From NCBI RefSeq assembly GCF_003286125.1, contig NZ_QMED01000021.1, positions 27,294 to 91,293 on the forward strand: a DNA stretch of 64,000 nucleotides, read 5' to 3'. Shown piece by piece: positions 56,865-64,000 of this stretch. The stretch is from Algibacillus agarilyticus. GTDB lineage: Bacteria > Pseudomonadota > Gammaproteobacteria > Enterobacterales > Alteromonadaceae. Below the pieces are notes generated by a model. That model did no database searches, was not told the DNA's origin, and worked only from the letters and a program-made list of their open reading frames with translations. Positions within the stretch are counted from its first letter, which is position 1. The number at the start of each line of letters is the position of its first letter. The translations under genes and the position numbers were made by a program.

Positions 56865-57001
56865 CAGTTGGCTCAGTTTCGCTCCGCTACACATTTTAGC
56901 CAACAATTATCATCAGCCCCTTATGCGAAAGGCTTATTTATGCCTGTCCTGCACGATTTTTGTCACAGTGTCATGCCATTAAAAATTGGATTGTAGTCGA
57001 G

Positions 57002-58297
57002 ATGAAAGTACTAATTTTAACTTTGGGTACGCAAGGTGATGTTCAGCCTTATGTGGCTTTAGCACAAGGTTTAATAAATGCGCAGCATCAAGTTGATATT
57101 TGCACATCTGTTTATTTTGAAGACTTTATTAAACACCATAATATTGATTACCAATATATGAACAATGATTTTGTTGAACTGATAAACCACAAATGCAGTA
57201 AAACCTTATTAAATAGCCACAGCTCTATTTTTAAAAAAATACGTAGCCTGTTTACACTGGCGGCGTTGAGTAAAAAGCTTATGCCGCGTATTTTTGAAGA
57301 TACATGGCAAGCCGCCCAAAATACACAACCCGATCTGATTATTGCGCACCCTAAAGTGCTTTCGGCGAGTCATATCGGTGAGGCGTTAAATGTGCCGCTT
57401 ATTATTGCTTCACCCATACCCACTTTTGAACCAACCGCTGCTTTTCCGTTAGTGGGACTGCCGCTATTATCGTTTTTAACGCCTGCCCAATCAAAGTGGT
57501 ATAACAAACTTAGCTATAAATTAACACGCAAAGCTCACCATGTTTTTGATCAAAAAATAAATGCATTTCGTAAACATAAATTGGGGTTAGCCCCTTGTGA
57601 TCCCAAATCATCACCCACAACAAACCACCTTAATCAACCCATTACGCATTTGCATGCTTTTAGCCCTGCGGTGCTCAAAAAACCGGATGACTGGCGTAAA
57701 CACGCCCATGTAACGGGCTACTGGTATTTAAAAAACAATCCCAGCTGGCAAGCCCCACAAGCATTAAGCAACTTTATTACGGCTAACAAACCACCTATTT
57801 ATATTGGCTTTGGTAGTATGGCGGGCAGTCATGCTAAAGCGTTAGGTCACCTTATTGTGCAAGCACTTAATAAAACCAAAAGCAGGGCGATCATCGCAAC
57901 CGGCTGGGGAGGAGTAGAAATTGATCACAAGGATATAAATGATCGTATATATGTTATTAAATCTGCGCCACACAATTGGCTATTTCCGCAAATGGCCGCA
58001 GTTATTCACCACGGCGGAGCTGGCAGCACCGCCGCCGTATTAAAAGCCGGCAAGCCCTCATTGATTTGCCCTTTTTCAATGGACCAACCTTTTTGGGGCA
58101 AACAAATAGAAAAACTCGAAGTTGGCTTAACGCCGATACACCAAAAAGATTTAACGGTTGATAATTTAGCGGCGGCGATATTGACGTTACAAACAAATCA
58201 ATTAATTATAAAAAACGCTGAAAAAATAGGCATAACGATTAACACAGAAGACGGTGTTAAAAATGCGATTGAAATAATTGAACAAACGGTGAGTTAA
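57002..58297 (+). CDS. GT1-family glycosyltransferase (UGT/MGT-like)
   Basis: A 431-residue GT-B enzyme from the ATG at 57002 (the frame opens at 56960, but MKVLILTLGTQGDVQPYVAL is the typical start). The N-terminal acceptor domain contains GEALNVPLIIASPIP and the C-terminal donor domain the GT1 signature HHGGAGSTAAVLKAGKPSL followed by PFSMDQPFWGKQI. Relatives glycosylate sterols, lipids, macrolides or flavonoids with UDP-sugars; the acceptor is not readable. No signal peptide, cytoplasmic. Weak Shine-Dalgarno. Single gene, not linked to a biosynthetic cluster here. Confidence 0.83.
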   Translation: MKVLILTLGTQGDVQPYVALAQGLINAQHQVDICTSVYFEDFIKHHNIDYQYMNNDFVELINHKCSKTLLNSHSSIFKKIRSLFTLAALSKKLMPRIFEDTWQAAQNTQPDLIIAHPKVLSASHIGEALNVPLIIASPIPTFEPTAAFPLVGLPLLSFLTPAQSKWYNKLSYKLTRKAHHVFDQKINAFRKHKLGLAPCDPKSSPTTNHLNQPITHLHAFSPAVLKKPDDWRKHAHVTGYWYLKNNPSWQAPQALSNFITANKPPIYIGFGSMAGSHAKALGHLIVQALNKTKSRAIIATGWGGVEIDHKDINDRIYVIKSAPHNWLFPQMAAVIHHGGAGSTAAVLKAGKPSLICPFSMDQPFWGKQIEKLEVGLTPIHQKDLTVDNLAAAILTLQTNQLIIKNAEKIGITINTEDGVKNAIEIIEQTVS

Positions 58298-58756
58298 TAT
58301 GCCCTACCAAATAGCCGTTTTTACCTCCAATTTTCACCGATTTTGTTAGGTGCACTGCTAGCTGAGATAATTCTGATATTAAAAATACGTCAAAATTTAA
58401 ACTGGGCAGTGTACTAGTTTATTGATGCCAGTTTATTGATGCCTGTCCCACACGGTTTATTTTACCTAGTGAAAACATCTTCATTTTTTTCATAATTACA
58501 AACCTTAACATTAGTGTCATTTTTACTATAACATGCAAAAAACAAGAAATCACCACTGTTAACAGTTAAATTTCGTAATTTACAAAGGCTTTCAACTAAA
58601 ATATAACAAAAAAACACTAATATAATCATAAAAACTATAAGCAGTTCATAATGTTAAGTTTTAGCCTAAAAAAATATTAAGCAGAAAAAAATTGTTAATT
58701 TTTTAGAATAATTGACTGAAATGAGTGATTTTTGAATGATATGAACTTGCGGAAAG
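58298..58756. other. Intergenic stretch, no gene seen
   Basis: AT-rich spacer with short repeated GTTTATTGATGCC near 58418-58442. No ORF or RNA gene was recognised. Confidence 0.45.
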
Positions 58757-58789
58757 ATAAAAGTGAATAAACAATTCATTCACTTTTAT
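58757..58789. terminator. Terminator of the GH43-GH62 operon
   Basis: ATAAAAGTGAAT and ATTCACTTTTAT form a 12-bp perfect stem with a 9-base loop just beyond the GH62 stop on the minus strand. Confidence 0.75.
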
Positions 58790-58811
58790 TACAAATTTCT
58801 AAAAAGACATT

Positions 58812-59909
58812 TTATTTAAGAGTTAAAACCCCTAATTTATAAGGTTCTCCCCCATAAGTACCATCCAATGATTCACCTGTATCACCCTGAAAAACAAATT
58901 GCAGATTACAGGGGTCAATTGTCAGATATTCATCATATCCGGAGCGGATCATTTCACCATGGCTAATACCATCAGCCCATTTGTTGCTGCCCCAATCAAC
59001 ATTAGCATTGCCAGCAAACGGATTAGCTTCGGTATCAGCAAGCGGCTCCCACGGACCATCTAAACTGGTTGATGTCCACGAACGGAAATATCTTGGACCA
59101 TAACCCGGTGTGCGATACGCTTCCACTAGTAATAAATACTTGTCTGTACCATCTACCTTGTAAACGTTGGCGGCTTCAAATAAAAAGCTATTGCCGTTAC
59201 CTCGGTGATCTTCCATTACAATTTCGTAGCCATCAAAATATGGGAAGTTTTCGCGTGACGTTTTTGATTTATATAAAACACCATCATCTCGTGAGAAAAA
59301 TAAATGACAATCTGTGTCATCACAAATCACCCAATAATCCAATTCCGGCTTGCCTTGCTCAATTGGCGGACCGTTGCGTAAAAAGTCCTCTCGTCTGCTC
59401 CAGCTATTGACATCAGTAATGTCTGTCGTTGTTGAGAAACCACGTCCCCACTGAGTGAAGTTATACCACTTTCCATGAGGTTCATAATAAAAAATTTGTG
59501 GTGCGACTGTATTACCGACTGTTGTGCCATGCATCGGATATTGGGCACTTGAGTCAGCTTCAGCCCAGTCAGAAAAGTTTAAATAAACGGATTTCCAGCT
59601 ACCATCATTAATGGTCGCCCACACATGAAATTTGTTATCATAATGAACAACAGACGGGTCTTTAATACCATAGGCTCCATTATTTGGCGAAATCAGTGGT
59701 GCCGAAGCTTGCCATGAAAATTGAGTAGGCAAATCACAGCTTTGTTGCTGGTTATTGGTATTATCCTGCTGGTTTTGGCTGTTATCTTGCTCGTTAACCA
59801 ATACCGCTTCCTGCTTTTTATTACCGCTTGATATACATGCGGACAGGGCGACTATACTGCTGATCGCCGCAAGCGACATAACCAGCTTATTGAGTTTCCT
59901 GTTTTTCAT
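58812..59909 (-). CDS. GH62 alpha-L-arabinofuranosidase, lipoprotein
   Basis: A 365-residue surface lipoprotein (lipobox ALSAC, Cys at residue 25) with a Gln/Asn/Asp-rich linker (about 35-57). The rest is a complete GH62 five-bladed beta-propeller: KDPSVVHYDNKFHVWAT (about 83-99, Asp of KDPS as the base candidate), PQIFYYEPHGKWY, YWVICDDTDCHLFFSRDDG, FRSWTSTSLDGPW and ISHGEMIRSGYDEYLTIDPC. The acid candidate is the Glu in LLLVEAYR. GH62 enzymes remove single arabinofuranose side groups from arabinoxylan or arabinan outside the cell. Two bases separate it from the upstream GH43 gene, so both lie in one operon. Confidence 0.92.
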   Translation of the reverse strand: MKNRKLNKLVMSLAAISSIVALSACISSGNKKQEAVLVNEQDNSQNQQDNTNNQQQSCDLPTQFSWQASAPLISPNNGAYGIKDPSVVHYDNKFHVWATINDGSWKSVYLNFSDWAEADSSAQYPMHGTTVGNTVAPQIFYYEPHGKWYNFTQWGRGFSTTTDITDVNSWSRREDFLRNGPPIEQGKPELDYWVICDDTDCHLFFSRDDGVLYKSKTSRENFPYFDGYEIVMEDHRGNGNSFLFEAANVYKVDGTDKYLLLVEAYRTPGYGPRYFRSWTSTSLDGPWEPLADTEANPFAGNANVDWGSNKWADGISHGEMIRSGYDEYLTIDPCNLQFVFQGDTGESLDGTYGGEPYKLGVLTLK

Positions 59910-59911
59910 AT

Positions 59912-61489
59912 TTATTCTCCAGTTGTTATTTGTACTTTGTCATTCAATTTGAAATAGTCAAAATCAACATATCCACCCTTGCGCTCAGTTGCATAATTGA
60001 AAAGTGCAAACCGGTAGCCCATAAAATGGCTAAGTTTATATTTCATCTTCAGCGTATTACCGATAACTTGCCAATGCTTGCCATCCAGACTGTAAAAAAA
60101 TTGTGCGAGATCGCGCTGATTGGTGAAATCTCCGACAACGCGCAGCCAAACGTAAGTTTGACTCAGTGCAACCTGCTCAATAACCTGATGATCGCCATTT
60201 TGATTATTAATCATCAGTACACTGAGTTGATCATTGTGCTTTTCAATACCAACCAGCCCATATTCATCCTGCAAGGCTGCCAACCCTGTATAGTCACCAT
60301 TTTTCATTCCGCTTAGTTCAAGCTTTATTGTTGCACTGCTTTGTGGTCCAAACATTCGTTGAGTTAAGGTATTAGGGGCTTCAAACAGGTTAGTAACAAC
60401 TTTATCTGTGGTTAAACGCAAATAGCCAGGACGTTGTTGCAAAGACCAAGCGCTTTCAATAGGGTTATGATTCCATTGCCAGACTAAATCTAACTCAGCT
60501 TGGTTGAAGTCATCAGAACGAATTAAGCCGTGAACGCTATTTGTACCATAAGGCAGTGCCAACTTTTCAGCCCGAGGACTGATGATTGGCCAGCCATCGC
60601 GCCATTCAATCGGCACTAAATACGGGATACGGCCAACGGCTCCGCTATCTTTAAACGCATATAAATACCAATCACCGCTAGGGTTACTGATATATTCCCC
60701 TTGCGCTATCCCCTGATTCTGAAAAACAATTTTACCTTCATAAGGTCCTGCAAGCGTGCGTGACCTATGAATAATTTGAGTTCTTGGTTTGCCTCTCGGC
60801 CAGCAAATGTTTGAGATATAATACCAGCCGTTAATTTTCTGAATTTGGGTACCTTCGGCCTTTAAAATAAAGTCATCTCCGGCTACCGATGCCGCATCCT
60901 TGATAATGGTTTTTGCAAGGCCACCAGCTTTAGCCTCGAACAAATCAGAATTGAGTTCAACTATTTTAATATCTGCATGACCGTAAGCTAAATAAGCTCG
61001 ACCATCGTCATCTAGTAATAAAGAAGCATCGTGATATAAAGCATCTAAAGTGATTTGTTGCCACTGACCGTTTTCGATATCTGTCGTTGTCCAGATATAA
61101 GTTTTATTTGTTGTGTAAGAAAAGGAGGTAACATAAAACACACCATTCTTATAATTAATGCTACTCGCCCAAGTACCTTTACCGTATGCACTATTTCCAT
61201 TTAAATTAAGAGCGGCACTCTTATCGTCTAGCGCCTGATGAGCATAATTAATCACTTGCCAATGCAATAAATCATCCGATTTCATAATAGGTACCCCCGG
61301 ATTTAAATGCATTGTAGTGCTGCTCATGTAGTAGGTGTTATCCACCCGAATAACAGACATATCAGGGACATCAGCCCAAATATTAGGTTTAAATTCAACA
61401 GTTGAATTAGCATGTCCAGAAAAACTAGAACTTATCGCAAAGCTTAATAGGATGCAAAGCGTTCTGCATCCTGATAAAAATGAATTCAT
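59912..61489 (-). CDS. GH43 beta-xylosidase/arabinofuranosidase with C-terminal beta-sandwich
   Basis: A 525-residue secreted enzyme (signal peptide about residues 8-27). The catalytic five-bladed propeller covers about 30-310: VPDMSVIRVDNTYYMSST (base Asp in PDMS), LYHDASLLLDDDGRAYLAYG and GTQIQKINGWYYI (acid candidate Glu in KAEGTQ). A GH43_C2/DUF1349-type beta-sandwich closes it (about 330-520). This outline suits GH43 enzymes acting on xylan-type chains; xylosidase versus arabinofuranosidase is not decided. Its stop is two bases from the GH62 start, so transcription runs GH43 then GH62, and their activities would be complementary on arabinoxylan. Confidence 0.88.
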   Translation of the reverse strand: MNSFLSGCRTLCILLSFAISSSFSGHANSTVEFKPNIWADVPDMSVIRVDNTYYMSSTTMHLNPGVPIMKSDDLLHWQVINYAHQALDDKSAALNLNGNSAYGKGTWASSINYKNGVFYVTSFSYTTNKTYIWTTTDIENGQWQQITLDALYHDASLLLDDDGRAYLAYGHADIKIVELNSDLFEAKAGGLAKTIIKDAASVAGDDFILKAEGTQIQKINGWYYISNICWPRGKPRTQIIHRSRTLAGPYEGKIVFQNQGIAQGEYISNPSGDWYLYAFKDSGAVGRIPYLVPIEWRDGWPIISPRAEKLALPYGTNSVHGLIRSDDFNQAELDLVWQWNHNPIESAWSLQQRPGYLRLTTDKVVTNLFEAPNTLTQRMFGPQSSATIKLELSGMKNGDYTGLAALQDEYGLVGIEKHNDQLSVLMINNQNGDHQVIEQVALSQTYVWLRVVGDFTNQRDLAQFFYSLDGKHWQVIGNTLKMKYKLSHFMGYRFALFNYATERKGGYVDFDYFKLNDKVQITTGE

Positions 61490-61569
61490 ATCGAGACCAA
61501 TATCAAAGAATAAACAATTAAAGGGTGGCTATTTTGCTCATTAGAAACGAAAATAGCCGAATATATTAC

Positions 61570-62208
61570 TTAACTAGCAGTAGCTGTGTCGTCAACACAA
61601 CCTTGCGTTCCTTTAGCTAAAGGGGCAATACGAGCTTCTGCGAGGTGAATTTCGAGAGAGTCTGCCGTCGCCAAAGAAAATGGCCAATCTATCTTACTTA
61701 AATCAACGCCTTTCATTGACAAACAATTTAACGGGACTGGTAAAACAAACCATTTGTTACGTGGTGCTTTTTTTAAGCTGTCAGAAATATCGACCTGCCC
61801 ACTGCAATCTTTGCCACAATTCACCTTAAAAAAAACTTTTTGCGGAACCTTTCGAGAAATCACTTTAATTGCTATCGCATATTCAGCCGAATTTTCATAA
61901 TTAGACAAATCCACAGGGCTGCCAACAATAGTCGCATTAATTTCGCCTTTTTCTTTACGTTACTTTAACTTTAATGCTGAGGAGATTTCTGGGTCATCCG
62001 CATTTTCAATTTTCAAAGCACCGCTAGCACTTTGGCCACCAGTATCCTCAATTGGCTTCCACCAATTACCATCTCCTCGGATCACCCATCCCCAATACCC
62101 CGGTGTTTCACCATTTAAAAAATAAAAGAAATTAGTGTTAATTTTTTCTTGAGCAACTACCGGAAACCCCAAACTCATAAAAATCAGTATCAATATACAT
62201 TTGTTCAT
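61570..62208 (-). pseudogene. Secreted ExoP_C-type domain protein with in-frame stop
   Basis: From the ATG at 62208 (RBS AAGGAT) a signal peptide (ILILIFMSLGFPVVAQ) and ~70 residues with GYWGWVIRGDGNWWK and GGQSASGALKIENADD lead to a TAA after ALKLK (61960-61962). The same frame continues at once as RKEKGEINATIVGSPVDLSN and on to VNCGKDCSGQVDIS, VLPVPLNCL and DSLEIHLAEARIAPL. These late blocks match the galactose-binding-like ExoP C-terminal domain found on GH3 exo-glucanases. The intact gene would give a ~212-residue stand-alone module. One nonsense change breaks it; a decayed GH3 relic or a free-standing carbohydrate-binding protein are both possible. Followed by the GH43-GH62 operon on the same strand. 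Confidence 0.6.
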
Positions 62209-62447
62209 TTTATTATCCTTTTTAATTAACAAAACGTTTACCAATTTTAGCTATTAATACATTATAGTCAATATGAATATTAGTATTTTGTATGATAAAT
62301 TTATTTAATGCTATCTATAAAGGTATTAATAGTTAAACGACCCGTTTTCGGGTTATTGTCAGGTTGAAATTCTTTTTCAATGTTACCCGAATGTAATAAA
62401 TTGCAGGGGTAAACCACAAGGCGGTTAAAAAAGTATTAATGCAGTTC
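62209..62447. other. Promoter gap beside the insertion element
   Basis: AT-rich upstream DNA of the ExoP_C gene; AACGACCCG-TTTT-CGGGTTATT near 62337 forms a small terminator-like hairpin. No gene was recognised. Confidence 0.5.
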
Positions 62448-62549
62448 ATCGGGGACATATATGGTCACTCCGATTAAGTCAAGCTATATTGCCCACAAGA
62501 CTATCGGGGACATATATGGTCACTCCGATTAAATCAAGCTATATTGCCT
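62448..62549. repeat. 55-bp direct repeat at the element's far end
   Basis: ATCGGGGACATATATGGTCA, then CTCCGATTAA and CAAGCTATATTGCC, occurs twice with a period of 55 bases. Each unit is near-palindromic (ATCGGGG with CTCCGAT). Confidence 0.75.
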
Positions 62550-62710
62550 GTTTTTTTGCCCGAAAATAGGGGTAAATCATTGAATAAATTACATATTTCT
62601 TTCTTACTAAACTGGTTTTATGCTTGGTAAAGTAACGGTTTCTTGACATATATCCGGCGTCTTGATGGCTTTAAATGCAGCCGCGCCCTAATGAGTTCCT
62701 GAATAAGGAT

Positions 62711-62797
62711 GTCTTATTTGCCTTTGCAGGCATAATGCTTCTTCGACTCGTTATTATGCGTCTAGAGCAGCTGTCCCGGCGAGGTTCCAAATAAGAC
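62711..62797 (-). ncRNA. Candidate bridge RNA of the IS110-family element
   Basis: Read on the minus strand, GTCTTATTTG (62797-62788) pairs with CAAATAAGAC (62720-62711), a 10-bp outer stem. Within it GCATAAT (62759-62753) pairs with ATTATGC (62736-62730) around a 16-base loop, and a GC-rich arm (CTCGCCGGGACAGC) lies between. The RNA would be in the transposase's downstream non-coding region, where IS1111-group elements are known to encode bridge RNAs. Structural inference only. Confidence 0.5.
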
Positions 62798-62886
62798 AAA
62801 ACCGTTTAAATCATCAATACATATAGTACCGTTTAGCCCTTAAATGAGTGAGTGGTTTTATTTCTTAAATTCTACGTTTTTTTTGA

Positions 62887-63912
62887 TTAAGCACAGGCCT
62901 TGTTTATGTCGAAATCTTGCTTATATGCCATGACTGACCAAGTGATACGCGCAAGTTTATTCGCTAATGCCACAACCGCTTTACAACCGTGCATACGGCT
63001 TTTTAGTTGCCTTGCCCAGCGATGTAATGAGGTATCTTTTTTAGTACACCAATTCATCACCGCTCTTGCGCCCATGATAAACAACCGCCTTAATGTGCTA
63101 TTCCCGCGTTTGGTTATTTTACCCATTCTATTTTTATCACCACTGGCATGCTGAGAAGGGGTTATTCCTGTCCAAGCAGCAAACTGCCTACCGTTTTTAA
63201 AGGTGTTGGCATCAGTAACACTGCCCATGATCGCTGAAGCGAGTACAGGGCCAACACCAGGGATTGTCATTAAACGTTTATATTCTTTTTTATCTTTAAC
63301 CAAGCTATCAAGCTCTTGTTGAATTGCGTCAAGTTGTTCATCTTGATTTTGTAAATTTTGATAAAGCCGACGAATGATTTTGCGGGCTGTCGCCGTCAAT
63401 TCCATTTCATTACACTCTAAAATAATAGGGATTTCATTCATTAATGCGACACGGGTTCGCGGTACGACAACACCATACTCCGCTAATAACCCCCGTAATT
63501 GATTAGCATCACCGGTGCGTATTTTTATCATGCGCTCTCTGACGCGCTGCAATGATTGAATATCTTGTGCTTCAAGTGATTTAACTTCTATTTTTCGAAT
63601 GGTTGGGCGGAAGAATGCTTCCGCGATAGCCAGTGCATCGTTGCGATCGTTTTTATTGCCTATCACAAAAGGTTTAACCGCAAATGCCGGGAGTAAAGAA
63701 ACTTTATGGCCTAGCATTTTAATTCTGCGCCCCCAAGGGTTAGAGCTATAACACGCCTCCATTGCAACTTGAGTGGGTTCGTGTTGGCGAAGTTCGTGTA
63801 ACAAAGCAGAGCGTTTCACTTTTTTGTTAAACAAAACGTTTCTGTTTTCATCTAAGCCACAGATTTGGAAAATATTCTTTGCTAAGTCAATACTAATTAC
63901 GCTACATTTCAT
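62887..63912 (-). CDS. IS110-family transposase (IS1111-like)
   Basis: A 341-residue recombinase counted from the ATG at 63912; its Shine-Dalgarno (GTGGAG) is part of the terminal inverted repeat, and a GTG three codons earlier is less likely. The N-terminal RuvC-like DEDD domain shows SIDLAKNIFQICG, AMEACYSSNPWGR and KNDRNDALAI, and the C-terminal Tnp20 domain shows LMTIPGVGPVLASAIM, AAWTGITPSQHASG and MGKITKRGNSTLRRLF (the serine-bearing part). Normal length and intact, so probably active. IS110 elements insert by RNA-guided recombination; flanking DNA is described separately. Confidence 0.9.
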   Translation of the reverse strand: MKCSVISIDLAKNIFQICGLDENRNVLFNKKVKRSALLHELRQHEPTQVAMEACYSSNPWGRRIKMLGHKVSLLPAFAVKPFVIGNKNDRNDALAIAEAFFRPTIRKIEVKSLEAQDIQSLQRVRERMIKIRTGDANQLRGLLAEYGVVVPRTRVALMNEIPIILECNEMELTATARKIIRRLYQNLQNQDEQLDAIQQELDSLVKDKKEYKRLMTIPGVGPVLASAIMGSVTDANTFKNGRQFAAWTGITPSQHASGDKNRMGKITKRGNSTLRRLFIMGARAVMNWCTKKDTSLHRWARQLKSRMHGCKAVVALANKLARITWSVMAYKQDFDINKACA

Positions 63913-63993
63913 GATGGTCACTCCACAGTTTGATTAATGGTTTTGTCGCTTACAATCATGGCACATTATGATGCCGAATGTGGAGTGACCATC
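63913..63993. repeat. Inverted repeat at the transposase-upstream end
   Basis: GATGGTCACTCCACA (63913-63927) is inverted as TGTGGAGTGACCATC (63979-63993), 51 bases apart. IS1111-group elements carry such short subterminal inverted repeats. Confidence 0.65.
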
Positions 63994-64000
63994 TCAGCAG

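Larger units (their letters stand above)
62448..63993 (-). mobile_element. IS110-family (IS1111-like) insertion element, right part of window
   Basis: A DEDD transposase gene with long non-coding flanks. GGAGTGACCAT or its complement recurs at 62456-62475, 62511-62530, 63913-63927 and 63979-63993. The transposase-upstream end has a 15-bp inverted repeat pair (GATGGTCACTCCACA with TGTGGAGTGACCATC). Exact ends are not proven because the element may run past the window edge. Confidence 0.6.

Noticed and set aside
59327-59548. Frames on both strands within GH62/GH43
   Set aside because: These are shadows of the well-supported minus-strand glycosidase genes.

Overview
The window looks like a chromosomal stretch of a marine, seaweed-degrading gammaproteobacterium of the Alteromonadales type (a Catenovulum- or Paraglaciecola-like organism would fit). 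Reasons: AT-rich DNA; an encoded CCA on the single tRNA; many Cys-anchored lipoprotein glycosidases; DUF2959, DUF4153, DUF2937 and VC0807-type proteins; a TonB-receptor sugar locus; and several families of short palindromic or MITE-like repeats. The genus is inferred, not shown.

Layout. 1-0.8 kb: the C-terminal half of a GH82 iota-carrageenase-like beta-helix enzyme, cut by the window edge. 1.1-5.6 kb: housekeeping and accessory genes (HAD phosphatase, DUF4153 membrane protein, DUF1801 protein, divergent SDR and LysR genes). 5.8-9.1 kb: a GH2 beta-galactosidase lipoprotein. 9.1-15.4 kb: repeat-rich region with a DUF2959 lipoprotein, three orphan periplasmic-binding-protein paralogs, the fossil of another, a one-blade PQQ-like protein and two MITE types. 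15.4-24.0 kb: a sucrose-utilisation locus (ROK fructokinase, MFS permease, TonB-dependent receptor, sucrose phosphorylase, LacI regulator) with matching palindromic operators, interrupted by a truncated AraC gene. 24.3-33.2 kb: tRNA-Arg(TCG), DUF2071 protein, EamA exporter, GH16 beta-agarase, a 179-bp tandem array, two HAD sugar-phosphate phosphatases and a fourth binding-protein paralog. 33.2-40.6 kb: the pbpC / alpha-2-macroglobulin pair. 41-44.2 kb: PhyH oxygenase, DUF2937 protein, GDP-mannose hydrolase, and a lipoprotein gene split by a MITE. 44.5-50 kb: a TSP3-linked beta-helix lipoprotein and a second GH2 lipoprotein. 50-58.3 kb: small membrane and secreted proteins, REP-like repeats, a very unusual NodB deacetylase-caspase-TPR fusion and a GT1 glycosyltransferase. 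58.8-62.2 kb: GH43 and GH62 arabinoxylan enzymes and a broken ExoP_C-type gene. 62.4-64 kb: an IS110-family (IS1111-like) element with a candidate bridge-RNA locus.

How it works together. The agarase, iota-carrageenase-like enzyme, two GH2 enzymes and the beta-helix lipoprotein point to red-algal galactan use. GH43 plus GH62 point to arabinoxylan. The sucrose locus would import sucrose through the outer-membrane receptor and the MFS permease, phosphorolyse it to glucose-1-phosphate and fructose, and phosphorylate the fructose, under LacI control. A short dyad (ATTGTTGACWAT-like) upstream of three galactan-type genes may be a shared regulatory site. The most novel single gene is the three-part deacetylase/caspase/TPR protein at 53029-55689. 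All functions are read from sequence motifs alone.
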